Below are positions 1 through 8,067 of a DNA stretch of 64,000 nt, one piece after another. Origin of the DNA: Anaerolineales bacterium (GTDB lineage Bacteria > Chloroflexota > Anaerolineae > Anaerolineales > Villigracilaceae); assembly GCA_015075725.1 (NCBI GenBank), contig JABTTV010000001.1, forward strand, positions 3,649,223 through 3,713,222, read 5' to 3'. Each line of letters begins with the position of its first letter. Position 1 is the first letter of the stretch. The notes under the pieces are model-generated. The model did not search any database. It worked only from the letters and a program-made list of their open reading frames with translations, and was not told the DNA's origin. The translations under genes and the position numbers were made by a program.

Positions 1-705
1 GGCGCGCATTTGGTCGTCTACACGTTCAGCAGCGCGGCGCAAAGACATCTCGCGCAGCGCGGTGAGATTCCCTTTGCGGAAAAATTTCTGGATCGCCCGC
101 GCTGCCTGGTCGGGCACATAGACCTTGCCCTCCTGCAAACGCACGAGCAACTCATCGGGCGGCAGGTCAATCACTTCGATTTCTGACGCCTCATCAATGA
201 CACGGTCAGGGATGGTCTCGCGGATAATGACTCCCGTCACCTGCGCCACGATGTCGTTCAGGCTTTCAAGGTGCTGGATGTTGAGCGTGGTGTACACGTC
301 AATGCCTGCCGCGAGAATCTCCTGCACGTCCTGATAGCGCTTGGCATGTCGTGAGCCTGGCGCATTCGTGTGCGCGAACTCATCCACCAGCACCAATTGC
401 GGCTTGCGTTGAATGACCGCGTCCACATCCATTTCAGGCAGGGCTTTGTTGTGATATTCCACCTGCTTGCGCGGCAATACATCCAAACCATGCACCAGTG
501 CTTCCGTCTCGGCGCGTTTGTGCGTTTCGATATAACCGACGATTACATCCACGCCTTGCGCCTTGCGTTGATGCGCGGCTTCGAGCATGGCATAGGTCTT
601 TCCCACGCCCGCCACATAGCCAAGGAAGATCTTCAACCGTCCGCGCCGCGTTTCTTCGGCTTGGATATTTTTTAGCAGTTCATCAGGGTCGGGGCGTTTA
701 TCCAT
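1..705 (-). CDS. kdpD: KdpD N-terminal sensor region, partial (runs off left edge)
   Basis: This is the N-terminal 235 codons of the KdpD osmosensitive K+ sensor protein; the rest lies outside the window. The ORF starts at an ATG at 705 and stays open to base 1. It reads MDKRPDPDELLKN and then contains a Walker A-like GYVAGVGKTYAML, the VDEFAHTNAPGSRH block and YTTLNIQHLESLND, all hallmarks of the KdpD N-terminal domain (PF02702). It begins 5 bp after the kdpC stop, so it is the last gene seen of the kdp operon. Family knowledge: KdpD either is a full membrane histidine kinase that works with KdpE or, in some phyla, is a stand-alone N-terminal protein. The window cannot tell which applies here, and no kdpE is visible. 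Confidence 0.93.
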   Translation of the reverse strand, partial: MDKRPDPDELLKNIQAEETRRGRLKIFLGYVAGVGKTYAMLEAAHQRKAQGVDVIVGYIETHKRAETEALVHGLDVLPRKQVEYHNKALPEMDVDAVIQRKPQLVLVDEFAHTNAPGSRHAKRYQDVQEILAAGIDVYTTLNIQHLESLNDIVAQVTGVIIRETIPDRVIDEASEIEVIDLPPDELLVRLQEGKVYVPDQAARAIQKFFRKGNLTALREMSLRRAAERVDDQMRA

Positions 706-710
706 CGAAT

Positions 711-1274
711 CTATTGTAGTCCATCTAACGCGAGATTTAATAACAAGACGTTGACTCGCGGCTCGCCAAAAATCCCAAACTGACGCCCTTCGGTATATTT
801 CTCCACCAAGGATGTGACTACCGCTTCACTCAACCCGCGAGCGGATGCCACCCTTCGAACCTGATACAACGCCGACGCCACGCTGATGTGCGGGTCGAGT
901 CCGCTTCCCGAAGCAGTGACCAGGTCAACAGGAATCGGAAGTGTGTTATCAGAGTCTGCCGCATGGAGCGCGTCGATGCGTGCTTGCACAACTTCTTCAA
1001 GCGATGGATTCATCGGTCCCAAGTTGGAGCCTGACGAAGCAGCGGCATTGTATCCCGCCGCAGAGGGACGACCCCAGAAATATTTTGGGTCATCGAACTG
1101 CTGACCGATAAGTTCCGAGCCGTAGGTCTTTCCGTCTATGACGACGAGACTACCATTTGCCTGATGCGGGAAAAGGACTTGAGCGAGTCCCGTCACGGTG
1201 AGCGGATAAATCACTCCAGTGATGATGGTAAGCAATGCCAGCAACGTGATGGCTGGGCGAAGTTGTGCTTTCAT
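711..1274 (-). CDS. kdpC: K+-transporting ATPase subunit KdpC
   Basis: This is the small periplasmic/membrane subunit of the KdpFABC potassium pump, which stabilises the KdpA-KdpB complex. The protein has 187 residues with one N-terminal membrane segment (LRPAITLLALLTIITGVIYP) followed by the KdpC signature blocks FWGRPSAAGYNAAASSGSNL and DPHISVASALYQVRRVA. I chose the ATG at 1274 because the frame upstream lacks KdpC similarity and this ATG overlaps the stop of the preceding small ORF as ATGA, a translational-coupling arrangement. Length is normal for the family. It sits between a small membrane ORF and kdpD. Confidence 0.95.
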   Translation of the reverse strand: MKAQLRPAITLLALLTIITGVIYPLTVTGLAQVLFPHQANGSLVVIDGKTYGSELIGQQFDDPKYFWGRPSAAGYNAAASSGSNLGPMNPSLEEVVQARIDALHAADSDNTLPIPVDLVTASGSGLDPHISVASALYQVRRVASARGLSEAVVTSLVEKYTEGRQFGIFGEPRVNVLLLNLALDGLQ

Positions 1275-1441
1275 GAAAAGACTCCAGAGACGACGAGCAA
1301 TGTCCACGCGATGGTGAATATGAAAACCCATGGTTGCAAAGGAATGGGGATATTGAACGCATTTGGCGCAACACTGGCAGCCGCAAGCCCAGCCGTAGAA
1401 AGAATGCCAGCGATCTTAGAAAGGGAAAGTTTTGTTTTCAT
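1271..1441 (-). CDS. Small two-helix membrane protein between kdpB and kdpC
   Basis: A 56-residue ORF starting MKTKLSLSKIAGIL that I do not recognise as a named family. Two hydrophobic stretches (about residues 8-26 and 34-54) suggest two membrane helices. The start at 1441 is preceded by GGAG at 6 nt spacing; an in-frame ATG four codons upstream is also possible but has no such site. Its stop overlaps the kdpC start as ATGA, so the two are probably co-translated. It is not KdpF, which is present separately upstream of kdpA. A role as an accessory subunit of the Kdp pump is inference from position and coupling only. Confidence 0.7.
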   Translation of the reverse strand: MKTKLSLSKIAGILSTAGLAAASVAPNAFNIPIPLQPWVFIFTIAWTLLVVSGVFS

Positions 1442-1459
1442 TTTGTACTCCATTCAAAT

Positions 1460-1551
1460 CATTGCGAGGGCGGTGTCCTTCCGCCCGAAGCAATCTCAGA
1501 CTGTGAGGGATTGCTTCGTTGCAAAGAGCAAGAGTGCTCCTCGCAATGACA
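1460..1551. repeat. Palindromic repeat, copy 1 (kdpB end)
   Basis: A 92-bp element bounded by CATTGCGAG (1460-1468) and CTCGCAATG (1540-1548), with an inner inverted pair GAAGCAATC (1487-1495) and GATTGCTTC (1509-1517). The same four-part layout recurs at 24172-24247 and 44395-44477. Here it fills the gap between the small kdp ORF and kdpB and touches the kdpB stop codon. It looks like a REP/MITE-type dispersed palindrome. Confidence 0.8.
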
Positions 1552-3636
1552 TCAAACTAAATGCAACGCCACCAGCAACATATCAATGACCTTGATTCCT
1601 ATGAACGGCACGAGCAGACCGCCGAGACCGTAAATGAGCAAGTTGTCGCGCAATAACTGTGCTGCACCCACAGCACGATACGGCACGCCGCGCAACGCCA
1701 GCGGAATCAACGCAATGATGATAAGTGCGTTGAAAATCACAGCGGACATGATGGCGCTTTCAGGTGTGGCAAGGCGCATGATGTTGAGTGCATTCAACTG
1801 CGGATATGTGCTGGCGAATGCGGCAGGGATGATGGCGAAATATTTGCTGACATCATTCGCAAGACTAAAAGTGGTCAACGCGCCGCGAGTCATCAGCAGT
1901 TGCTTGCCGATCTCGACGATCTCGATTAACTTGGTCGGGTTGCTGTCCAAGTCCACCATGTTGGCGGCTTCGCGCGCGGGTTGCGTGCCTGTGTTCATCG
2001 CCACGGCAACGTCGGCTTGAGCAAGAGCGGGGGCGTCGTTCGTGCCGTCGCCCGTCATTGCAACCAGGCGTCCGCCCGTTTGATATTCGCGGATGAGTTT
2101 GAGTTTGGCTTCGGGCGTGGCTTGCGCCAGAAAATCGTCCACGCCTGCTTCGGCGGCGATGGCGGCAGCGGTAAGCGGATTGTCGCCTGTGATCATCACG
2201 GTCTTGATGCCCATCTTGCGCAGTTGCGCGAAGCGTTCCTTCATGCCGCCTTTGACGATGTCTTTCAAGTGGATGACTCCCAGCGCCTTGTTGTCGCGAG
2301 TCACCACTAAAGGCGTGCCACCTGCTCGGGCAATAGAATCAACTGTCGTCTTGAGGTCTGAGGCGACGCCGTTTCCGTTCGATTGAATCAAGCCCATCAT
2401 CGTGTCAGGCGCTCCCTTCCTAATTTGCGTCCCGTTAAAATTCACTCCGCTCATACGGGTTTGCGCGGTGAACGGGATGAAGTGCATGCCGTCCACGGTG
2501 TGACCGCGCAGACCGAATTTTTCTTTGGCAAGCACAACGATGGAACGACCTTCGGGCGTTTCATCCGCAAGCGAAGCGAGTTGCGCGGCTTCGGCGAGTT
2601 CGTTGGCGTTCGCGCCGTTGACTGGGATGAACTCGACCGCCTGACGATTGCCAAGCGTGATGGTTCCCGTTTTGTCGAGCAGCAGCACATCCACATCGCC
2701 CGCCGCTTCCACCGCGCGACCCGACATGGCGATGACGTTGCGCTGAATCATTCTGTCCATGCCCGCGATGCCGATGGCGGAAAGCAAGCCGCCGATGGTG
2801 GTTGGGATGAGACAAACGAGCAGCGCAATGAGCACGGTGATGGTAATGGGCGCGCCGCTTCCGCTCGCTTCGACGCTGTAAATCGAATACGGCAGCAGCG
2901 TGGCACAGACGATGAGAAAGATGATGGTGAAACCCGCCAGCAAAATATTGAGCGCAATTTCGTTCGGCGTCTTCTGACGCTTCGCACCTTCAACCATGCT
3001 GATCATGCGGTCGAGAAATCCCTGTCCAGGGTCGGCGCTGACGCGGATGATGAGCCAGTCAGATAGCAGTCGCGTGCCGCCTGTGACAGCGGAACGGTCA
3101 CCGCCCGCCTCACGCACAACTGGAGCGGATTCGCCAGTCACAGCGCTTTCGTCCACCGAAGCGATTCCAACTACGATCTCGCCATCAGCAGGCAGAATGT
3201 CGCCAGCCACCACAAGATATAAATCGTCTTTTCTGAGAGCCGTTGATGAAACAATCTCATGCTCGACGTTTGCACCTTCAACCTGTAAACGTTCAACCTG
3301 CAACTTGCCAACTTTTTTAGCGGGCGTATCCTGCCTTGCCTTGCGCAGTGATTCTGCTTGCGCCTTCCCGCGTCCTTCGGCGACAGCTTCAGAGAAGTTG
3401 GCGAACAAGACAGTGAACCACAGCCAAAGCGCAATCGCGCCGATGAAACCCGCAGGCGCTTCGCCTTTGCCGATGAGAGATTGAATCCACAACAGGGTGG
3501 TGAGCACGCTGCCCACTTCCACCACGAACATGACAGGGTTGCGCACCATCCAGCGCGGGTTGAGTTTGATAAAAGAGTCCAGCACAGCGCGTTGGTACAT
3601 TTCGCGGCGGGCTTGGGTTTTGTTTTTGGTAGTCAT
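1552..3636 (-). CDS. kdpB: K+-transporting P-type ATPase subunit KdpB
   Basis: This is the ATP-hydrolysing subunit of the KdpFABC potassium pump in the cytoplasmic membrane (694 residues). The phosphorylation motif DKTGT, the actuator GESAPV and the hinge TGDGTNDAPALAQADVAVAM are all intact, as are the KdpB-specific FLDRMISMVEGAKRQKTPNE and the membrane helices. I chose the ATG at 3636; the longer frame to 3675 only translates a palindromic repeat and resembles no KdpB. One oddity is a cytoplasmic loop near residues 108-125 that carries a short tandem LQVERLQVEG, slightly longer than in typical KdpB and made from GTTGAA-type repeats. The gene lies between kdpA and the small ORF/kdpC. Confidence 0.97.
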   Translation of the reverse strand: MTTKNKTQARREMYQRAVLDSFIKLNPRWMVRNPVMFVVEVGSVLTTLLWIQSLIGKGEAPAGFIGAIALWLWFTVLFANFSEAVAEGRGKAQAESLRKARQDTPAKKVGKLQVERLQVEGANVEHEIVSSTALRKDDLYLVVAGDILPADGEIVVGIASVDESAVTGESAPVVREAGGDRSAVTGGTRLLSDWLIIRVSADPGQGFLDRMISMVEGAKRQKTPNEIALNILLAGFTIIFLIVCATLLPYSIYSVEASGSGAPITITVLIALLVCLIPTTIGGLLSAIGIAGMDRMIQRNVIAMSGRAVEAAGDVDVLLLDKTGTITLGNRQAVEFIPVNGANANELAEAAQLASLADETPEGRSIVVLAKEKFGLRGHTVDGMHFIPFTAQTRMSGVNFNGTQIRKGAPDTMMGLIQSNGNGVASDLKTTVDSIARAGGTPLVVTRDNKALGVIHLKDIVKGGMKERFAQLRKMGIKTVMITGDNPLTAAAIAAEAGVDDFLAQATPEAKLKLIREYQTGGRLVAMTGDGTNDAPALAQADVAVAMNTGTQPAREAANMVDLDSNPTKLIEIVEIGKQLLMTRGALTTFSLANDVSKYFAIIPAAFASTYPQLNALNIMRLATPESAIMSAVIFNALIIIALIPLALRGVPYRAVGAAQLLRDNLLIYGLGGLLVPFIGIKVIDMLLVALHLV

Positions 3637-3651
3637 AGAGTCTCTTTTTTC

Positions 3652-3714
3652 ACCACGAAGGAGACAAGGGGTCACAAAGAAAAAACCTTTGTGTACCTTC
3701 GTGACCCTTTGTGG
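3652..3714. repeat. Imperfect palindromic repeat between kdpA and kdpB
   Basis: The kdpA-kdpB spacer consists almost entirely of CACGAAGG/CACAAAGG modules facing each other (left arm from 3652, right arm to 3714) around a short A-rich centre at 3680-3685. The transcript could fold into a long imperfect hairpin. It is a different sequence from the CATTGCGAG family. It could tune the kdpA:kdpB expression ratio, or simply be a dispersed repeat. Confidence 0.55.
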
Positions 3715-3724
3715 TTGACAGGTT

Positions 3725-5437
3725 TTATCCGAAGATCATTAAGTGTTCCACAATCGGTCCGAGCGCCAGGGCGGGGAGAAAACTCAACGCGCCGACGATG
3801 ATGATGACGCCGATGACCCAGGCAATGAAGAGCGGGGTATGCGTGGGCAATGTCCCTGCACTGGCTGGGACTTTCTTTTTGTTCGCCAGTGAACCCGCAA
3901 TCGCCAGCATGGGAATTGCCAGCCAATAACGAGATACGAACATGGCAATGCCAAGCGCGATGTTATAGAAGGGCGTGTTCGCGCCCAATCCTGCAAATGC
4001 CGAGCCGTTGTTATTCCCAGCAGACGAGAACGCATACAACACTTCGCTGAATCCATGCGCGGACGGGTTTAAGATCGTCGCCCGCCCTGCTTCGGTCATC
4101 AAGGCTGTGGCAGTCCCAATCAACGCCACCATGACGGGGATGAGAATGACGATGGATGCCATCTTCATTTCGTAGGCTTCAATTTTCTTGCCGAGATATT
4201 CGGGCGTGCGTCCCACCATCAAGCCAGAGACAAAGACCGCGATGATGACAAATGCCAACATTCCGTACAAGCCTGAGCCAACGCCGCCGTAAATAATTTC
4301 ACCGAGTTGCATGAGCCACATCGGGACGAGTCCGCCCAACGGCATGAACGAGTCATGCATGGCGTTGACCGATCCATTCGACGCAGCAGTGGTGACAGTT
4401 GCCCACAGTGCCGAGTTCACGATCCCAAAGCGGACTTCCTTGCCTTCCATGTTCCCGCCTGGGTTGATGTCTGTTTGCGTTTGGTCAATGCCGAGTTTTG
4501 CGAGCATAGGGTTTCCACTTTGCTCTGACCAAATCGCCACGCCCAACAACGCAACCAGCACGATCGTCATCACCGCCAGCAATGCCCAACCCTGACGGGT
4601 ATCTCCCACCATTTTGCCGTAGGTGTAACAAAGCGCGGCAGGAATCAGCAGAATGGATAACATCTCCAGAAAGTTCGAGAACGGAGTCGGGTTTTCCAGC
4701 GGGTGCGCCGAATTGACGTTGAAGAATCCGCCGCCGTTGGTGCCAAGTTGTTTGATCGCGACCTGCGACGCGGCAGGTCCCACTGCGATGAGTTGGGTCT
4801 CACTTGATTGAAGCGAAGTCGCAGTTTTGTATTCGCTGAAAGTCTGCACAACACCTTGAGAAACCAGAGCTAATGCAAGAACCAACGAGAGCGGTAAAAG
4901 GATGTAGAGAACGGAACGAGTCATATCCACCCAGAAGTTGCCGATCTCTTTGGTGGTATGTCTCACGATTCCGCGAATCAATGCAACCATCACCGCCACG
5001 CCAGTTGCTGGAGAGAGAAAGTTTTGCACAGTCATGCCAAGCATTTGGGTGAGGTAACTCATGGTCGTCTCGCCACCGTAGCCCTGCCAGTTGGTATTTG
5101 TGGCAAAACTCACCGCCGTGTTCCAAGACGAGTCAGGGGTGACTGCACCGAGTCCCTGCGGGTTGAGGGGCAGAATCCCTTGCAAACGTTGCAGCAGATA
5201 GACCACGATCAAGCCGAGGATGTTGAAGAACAACATCGCAACAGCGTACGTTTTCCACGTCATCTCGGAGCGCTGGTCAATGCCTGAGAGGCGGTAAAGG
5301 AATCTTTCAACTGGACCCAGTATTGGGTCCAGAAAGAGGCGTTCCCCTTGATAGACTTTTGCCATGTATGCGCCGAGCGGCTTTGCCAGCAGGAGCAAAA
5401 TCGCAAAGTAAAGAATCAATTGAATCCAGTTATTCAT
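3725..5437 (-). CDS. kdpA: K+-transporting ATPase subunit KdpA
   Basis: This is the potassium-binding, channel-like subunit of the Kdp pump (570 residues, about ten membrane helices). The selectivity-filter-like segments are intact: FATNTNWQGYGGE, QLGTNGGGFFN and FSSAGNNNGSAFAGL. The start chosen is the ATG at 5437 (MNNWIQLILYF), which shares one base with the kdpF stop (TGATG); a second candidate ATG lies three codons upstream. The longer frame to 5557 merely reads through kdpF in another frame. The gene is downstream of kdpF and upstream of kdpB. Confidence 0.97.
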   Translation of the reverse strand: MNNWIQLILYFAILLLLAKPLGAYMAKVYQGERLFLDPILGPVERFLYRLSGIDQRSEMTWKTYAVAMLFFNILGLIVVYLLQRLQGILPLNPQGLGAVTPDSSWNTAVSFATNTNWQGYGGETTMSYLTQMLGMTVQNFLSPATGVAVMVALIRGIVRHTTKEIGNFWVDMTRSVLYILLPLSLVLALALVSQGVVQTFSEYKTATSLQSSETQLIAVGPAASQVAIKQLGTNGGGFFNVNSAHPLENPTPFSNFLEMLSILLIPAALCYTYGKMVGDTRQGWALLAVMTIVLVALLGVAIWSEQSGNPMLAKLGIDQTQTDINPGGNMEGKEVRFGIVNSALWATVTTAASNGSVNAMHDSFMPLGGLVPMWLMQLGEIIYGGVGSGLYGMLAFVIIAVFVSGLMVGRTPEYLGKKIEAYEMKMASIVILIPVMVALIGTATALMTEAGRATILNPSAHGFSEVLYAFSSAGNNNGSAFAGLGANTPFYNIALGIAMFVSRYWLAIPMLAIAGSLANKKKVPASAGTLPTHTPLFIAWVIGVIIIVGALSFLPALALGPIVEHLMIFG

Positions 5438-5526
5438 CAGAACCATTCCGGTTTCACTAAAGCCAGAACGAGATAGAACATTAACCCTAACGCCACAACT
5501 CCCACAATTAAATAAAGCGGATTCAT
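5437..5526 (-). CDS. kdpF: K+-transporting ATPase subunit KdpF (29 aa)
   Basis: A 29-codon ORF reading MNPLYLIVGVVALGLMFYLV and ending LVKPEWF, which matches the usual KdpF pattern of a single membrane helix followed by a short basic/proline/aromatic tail. Its ATG overlaps the stop of the preceding small ORF (ATGA), and its TGA overlaps the kdpA ATG (TGATG). KdpF stabilises the KdpABC complex in the membrane in well-studied bacteria. Confidence 0.9.
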   Translation of the reverse strand: MNPLYLIVGVVALGLMFYLVLALVKPEWF

Positions 5527-5621
5527 GACTTGTCCTCCCGCAAACCATCAAGCGCATTCAGCAACCCAATGGAAAGCAAAAAGAACAGAACGGTTAAGCC
5601 AAGTAATAAAAGGTCGTTCAT
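5523..5621 (-). CDS. Small single-helix membrane protein leading the kdp operon
   Basis: A 32-codon ORF (MNDLLLLGLTVLFFLLSIGL, ending LREDKS) with one hydrophobic helix at about residues 4-21. A strong Shine-Dalgarno GGAGG lies 5 nt upstream of its ATG. Its TGA overlaps the kdpF ATG as ATGA, so ORF, kdpF and kdpA form a chain of coupled starts. Small hydrophobic ORFs upstream of kdpF occur in other phyla, to my knowledge without an established function. It may be a further small Kdp subunit or a translational leader. Confidence 0.7.
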   Translation of the reverse strand: MNDLLLLGLTVLFFLLSIGLLNALDGLREDKS

Positions 5622-5699
5622 ACGTGCCTCCATGAGGCAGTGTATTCAGTTGTTGGTCAACTTGGGGTTAAGAAGAGAGAAAAGAATATCAAGAAAAAA

Positions 5700-7265
5700 T
5701 CAAGAATTTTCCCATACACGCACCTGATTCCGCCCTGAATTTTTAGATATGTACATGGCTTTGTCGGCGCGGTCGATGAGCGCATCGAGCGTTTTACAGG
5801 AAGACGTGTACTCTGCCACGCCGACGCTGACGGTGATCCCATGCAGATCGGATTGCAGGTCGGCAATTTCAGGCAGGACGGCCTCCTGAATTGAAATCCG
5901 CAGGCGGTCGGCGATCTCCAGCGCGTCTGCAAGGCGGGTGTTGGGCAGGGCGACGGCAAATTCCTCGCCGCCCATGCGGCCAAGGATGTCGCCGGAGCGC
6001 AGAGAGCCTATACAGGATGCGGCAACGCGGATCAATACCTCGTCCCCCACCTTGTGACCGTGCCGGTCATTGAACTGTTTGAAGTCGTCCACGTCCAGCA
6101 TGATGACGGAGAAGGGCGTGTCGGTCTTTTCGGCTTTGGCGAATTCCCGTTCAGCGAGCTCGAAGAAGCGGCGGCGGTTGAGGATGCCCGTCAACGGGTC
6201 GGTGATCGCAAGTTTTTGAATCGAATCGAACAGCCGGGCATTTTCGATGGCGATGGCGGCATGGGAAGCCAGCACTTCCAAAAGGTAAAGGTCGTCATGG
6301 TCATAGGCGTCCTCCCGATAGGACTGCGCAGACACCATGCCATAGATCGCGTTGTGGAGGATCATGGGTACGGCAATGATGGATTGGGTGGGGTCCTCCT
6401 GCACTGCCGAGCCGTACAGTTCGAATTGGATTCCGCTTTCATCCATCTCCCGGGTGTTATTGAACAGCAACGGCTTTAATGTGCGCACGATCTCGCCAGC
6501 CATTCCATGATCCGCGATATAACGGTTGGTGAACACGCGCCGGTTGGGATATTCCACCGCATAGATCGGAACGATCTCGTTCCTTTCAGGGTCGTAACCA
6601 TCGATGACGAAATCATCGCACGGCATCACCTGGGTGACGGTTTCATAGACCACCTGACAGACGCGTTCCAGATCCAGGCTGGCGTTGATCTCGCTCAGCG
6701 CGGAGTGGAGGACACTCAACCTGCCGCTGAATTCGCTCAGGGCATCCTGCGCCCAAATGCGCTCCAACGCCCCGGCGCAGTGACTGGAAAGATCCTTCAA
6801 TAATTCAAGCTGTTCCTTTGTATAGTAATTGCGCTGGTAACTTTGGATGGATAGCACACCGATCGTCCGAAATCCGCTCACCACCGGCACAAACAGTTGG
6901 GAGAGGGTGCGCTTGCTGTGGTCCCCGAATGACAGGGAGGGTTCGATCTCGAAATATCGATCATACTGCGAGAGGAAGCCGCCCTCACGGATCGCCTTCA
7001 GCATATTATCGCTCGGCCGCTTGGGGGCGGCATCAGGCTGGATCACCCGTTCCCCCCCGATCGTATCGATCGTCAACAAAGGGCAGGGTTCTTCGTCCAG
7101 TTCCGGGTCATACAGAATGAGATAACAGGCATCCCACCCCATCAGTTTGTCCGCGGCATCCAGGATGATACGCGCCGCCGTCCGGGCATCGGACGTGCCT
7201 GCCAGGTCCCTGCCGAGGCGCGCCAAGATGTTCAGGTCCGTATGCAAACCTGATTCAGCAGTCAT
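5700..7265 (-). CDS. GAF-GAF-GGDEF diguanylate cyclase
   Basis: This 521-residue soluble protein probably makes cyclic di-GMP from two GTP. Residues about 10-170 and 190-345 have the look of two GAF sensor domains (for example GVLSIQSYQRNYYTKEQLEL and GMVSAQSYREDAYDHDDLYL). Residues about 350-515 form a GGDEF domain with ITDPLTGILNRRRFF, active-site GGEEF near residue 431, and an RSGD inhibitory site just upstream, so both catalysis and product inhibition look intact. No membrane helix or EAL domain is present. The ATG at 7265 overlaps the stop of the upstream SpoU methyltransferase by 4 bp. The ligand of the GAF domains cannot be told from sequence. Confidence 0.93.
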   Translation of the reverse strand: MTAESGLHTDLNILARLGRDLAGTSDARTAARIILDAADKLMGWDACYLILYDPELDEEPCPLLTIDTIGGERVIQPDAAPKRPSDNMLKAIREGGFLSQYDRYFEIEPSLSFGDHSKRTLSQLFVPVVSGFRTIGVLSIQSYQRNYYTKEQLELLKDLSSHCAGALERIWAQDALSEFSGRLSVLHSALSEINASLDLERVCQVVYETVTQVMPCDDFVIDGYDPERNEIVPIYAVEYPNRRVFTNRYIADHGMAGEIVRTLKPLLFNNTREMDESGIQFELYGSAVQEDPTQSIIAVPMILHNAIYGMVSAQSYREDAYDHDDLYLLEVLASHAAIAIENARLFDSIQKLAITDPLTGILNRRRFFELAEREFAKAEKTDTPFSVIMLDVDDFKQFNDRHGHKVGDEVLIRVAASCIGSLRSGDILGRMGGEEFAVALPNTRLADALEIADRLRISIQEAVLPEIADLQSDLHGITVSVGVAEYTSSCKTLDALIDRADKAMYISKNSGRNQVRVWENS

Positions 7266-8035
7266 AAGGATCTCTGCCGCCTCGCTTCATAAGCCATCAA
7301 TGCGGCGGCAATGGAAACGTTCAATGAATTGACCTTTCCGCCCATCGGGATTTTTACGCGCGCGTCCGCATTCTCCAGCCAAAAATCGGTGAGACCTTCA
7401 TCCTCCGTCCCGACGGCGATGGCAATCGGTTCTTTCATGTCGACGTTCGTGTAAATTTTGCGGGCAGAAGGAGTCGCCGCTATCACACGCATCCCACCCG
7501 ACCTGAGCCAGACCAATGCCTGACGCGAATCCACCTCGGCGACAGTGACGGCAAAGACCGCGCCGCGGCTGGCGCGGATCACATTGGGATTCCAGACATC
7601 CACCCGCGGGTCGCAGACAAGGACAGCGTCCACATTTGCAGCGTCGGCAGTGCGAAGGATAGCCCCCAAATTCCCGGGTTTCTCCACCGATTCTACAAGC
7701 AGAACCAACGGGATCCCTGCGAGAGTGATGTCCTCCAACTTTTGCGAAGGCATGGGGAGAATCCCCAACCAGCCGTCTGGATTTTCACGATAGGATATTT
7801 TTTCGAAAACGGCGCGGCTGACGGTGATCTGTTCGGCGCGGGGAAAGCTCAAAGTCCGGCTGGCAAGCTCGGGGGCGGACAGAAGCGTGAGAGGTTCATG
7901 TCCACATTCGACGGCGAGGGTCAATTCATCGAACCCTTCGACAAGAATCAACCCGTCTTTTTGTCTTTGTTTCTTTTCTTCGCGGAGCCTGACAATATGC
8001 TTGACGCGCGGATTTTGCAAACTGGTGATGTCCAT
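7262..8035 (-). CDS. SpoU/TrmH-family RNA 2'-O-methyltransferase
   Basis: This is a SPOUT-class RNA methyltransferase of the TrmH/RlmB type. The N-terminus MDITSLQNPRVKHIVRLREE is the substrate-binding part (SpoU_sub_bind). The C-terminal half carries the knot motifs LVESVEKPGNLGAILRTADA, IAVGTEDEGLTDFWL and KIPMGGKVNSLNVSIAAAL. I prefer the ATG at 8035, which has GGAAAG upstream; an alternative ATG at 8071 overlaps the oppF stop as ATGA. The target is probably 23S rRNA but the exact nucleotide is unknown. Its stop overlaps the start of the diguanylate cyclase gene. Confidence 0.92.
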   Translation of the reverse strand: MDITSLQNPRVKHIVRLREEKKQRQKDGLILVEGFDELTLAVECGHEPLTLLSAPELASRTLSFPRAEQITVSRAVFEKISYRENPDGWLGILPMPSQKLEDITLAGIPLVLLVESVEKPGNLGAILRTADAANVDAVLVCDPRVDVWNPNVIRASRGAVFAVTVAEVDSRQALVWLRSGGMRVIAATPSARKIYTNVDMKEPIAIAVGTEDEGLTDFWLENADARVKIPMGGKVNSLNVSIAAALMAYEARRQRSL

Positions 8036-8067
8036 TTTCTTTCCAGGGAAATGAATTGCCCCTTGAT

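Noticed and set aside
2383..3066. 227-codon plus-strand ORF antisense to kdpB
   Set aside because: Composition rich in Arg, His and Asp typical of a shadow frame; kdpB is certain on the other strand.
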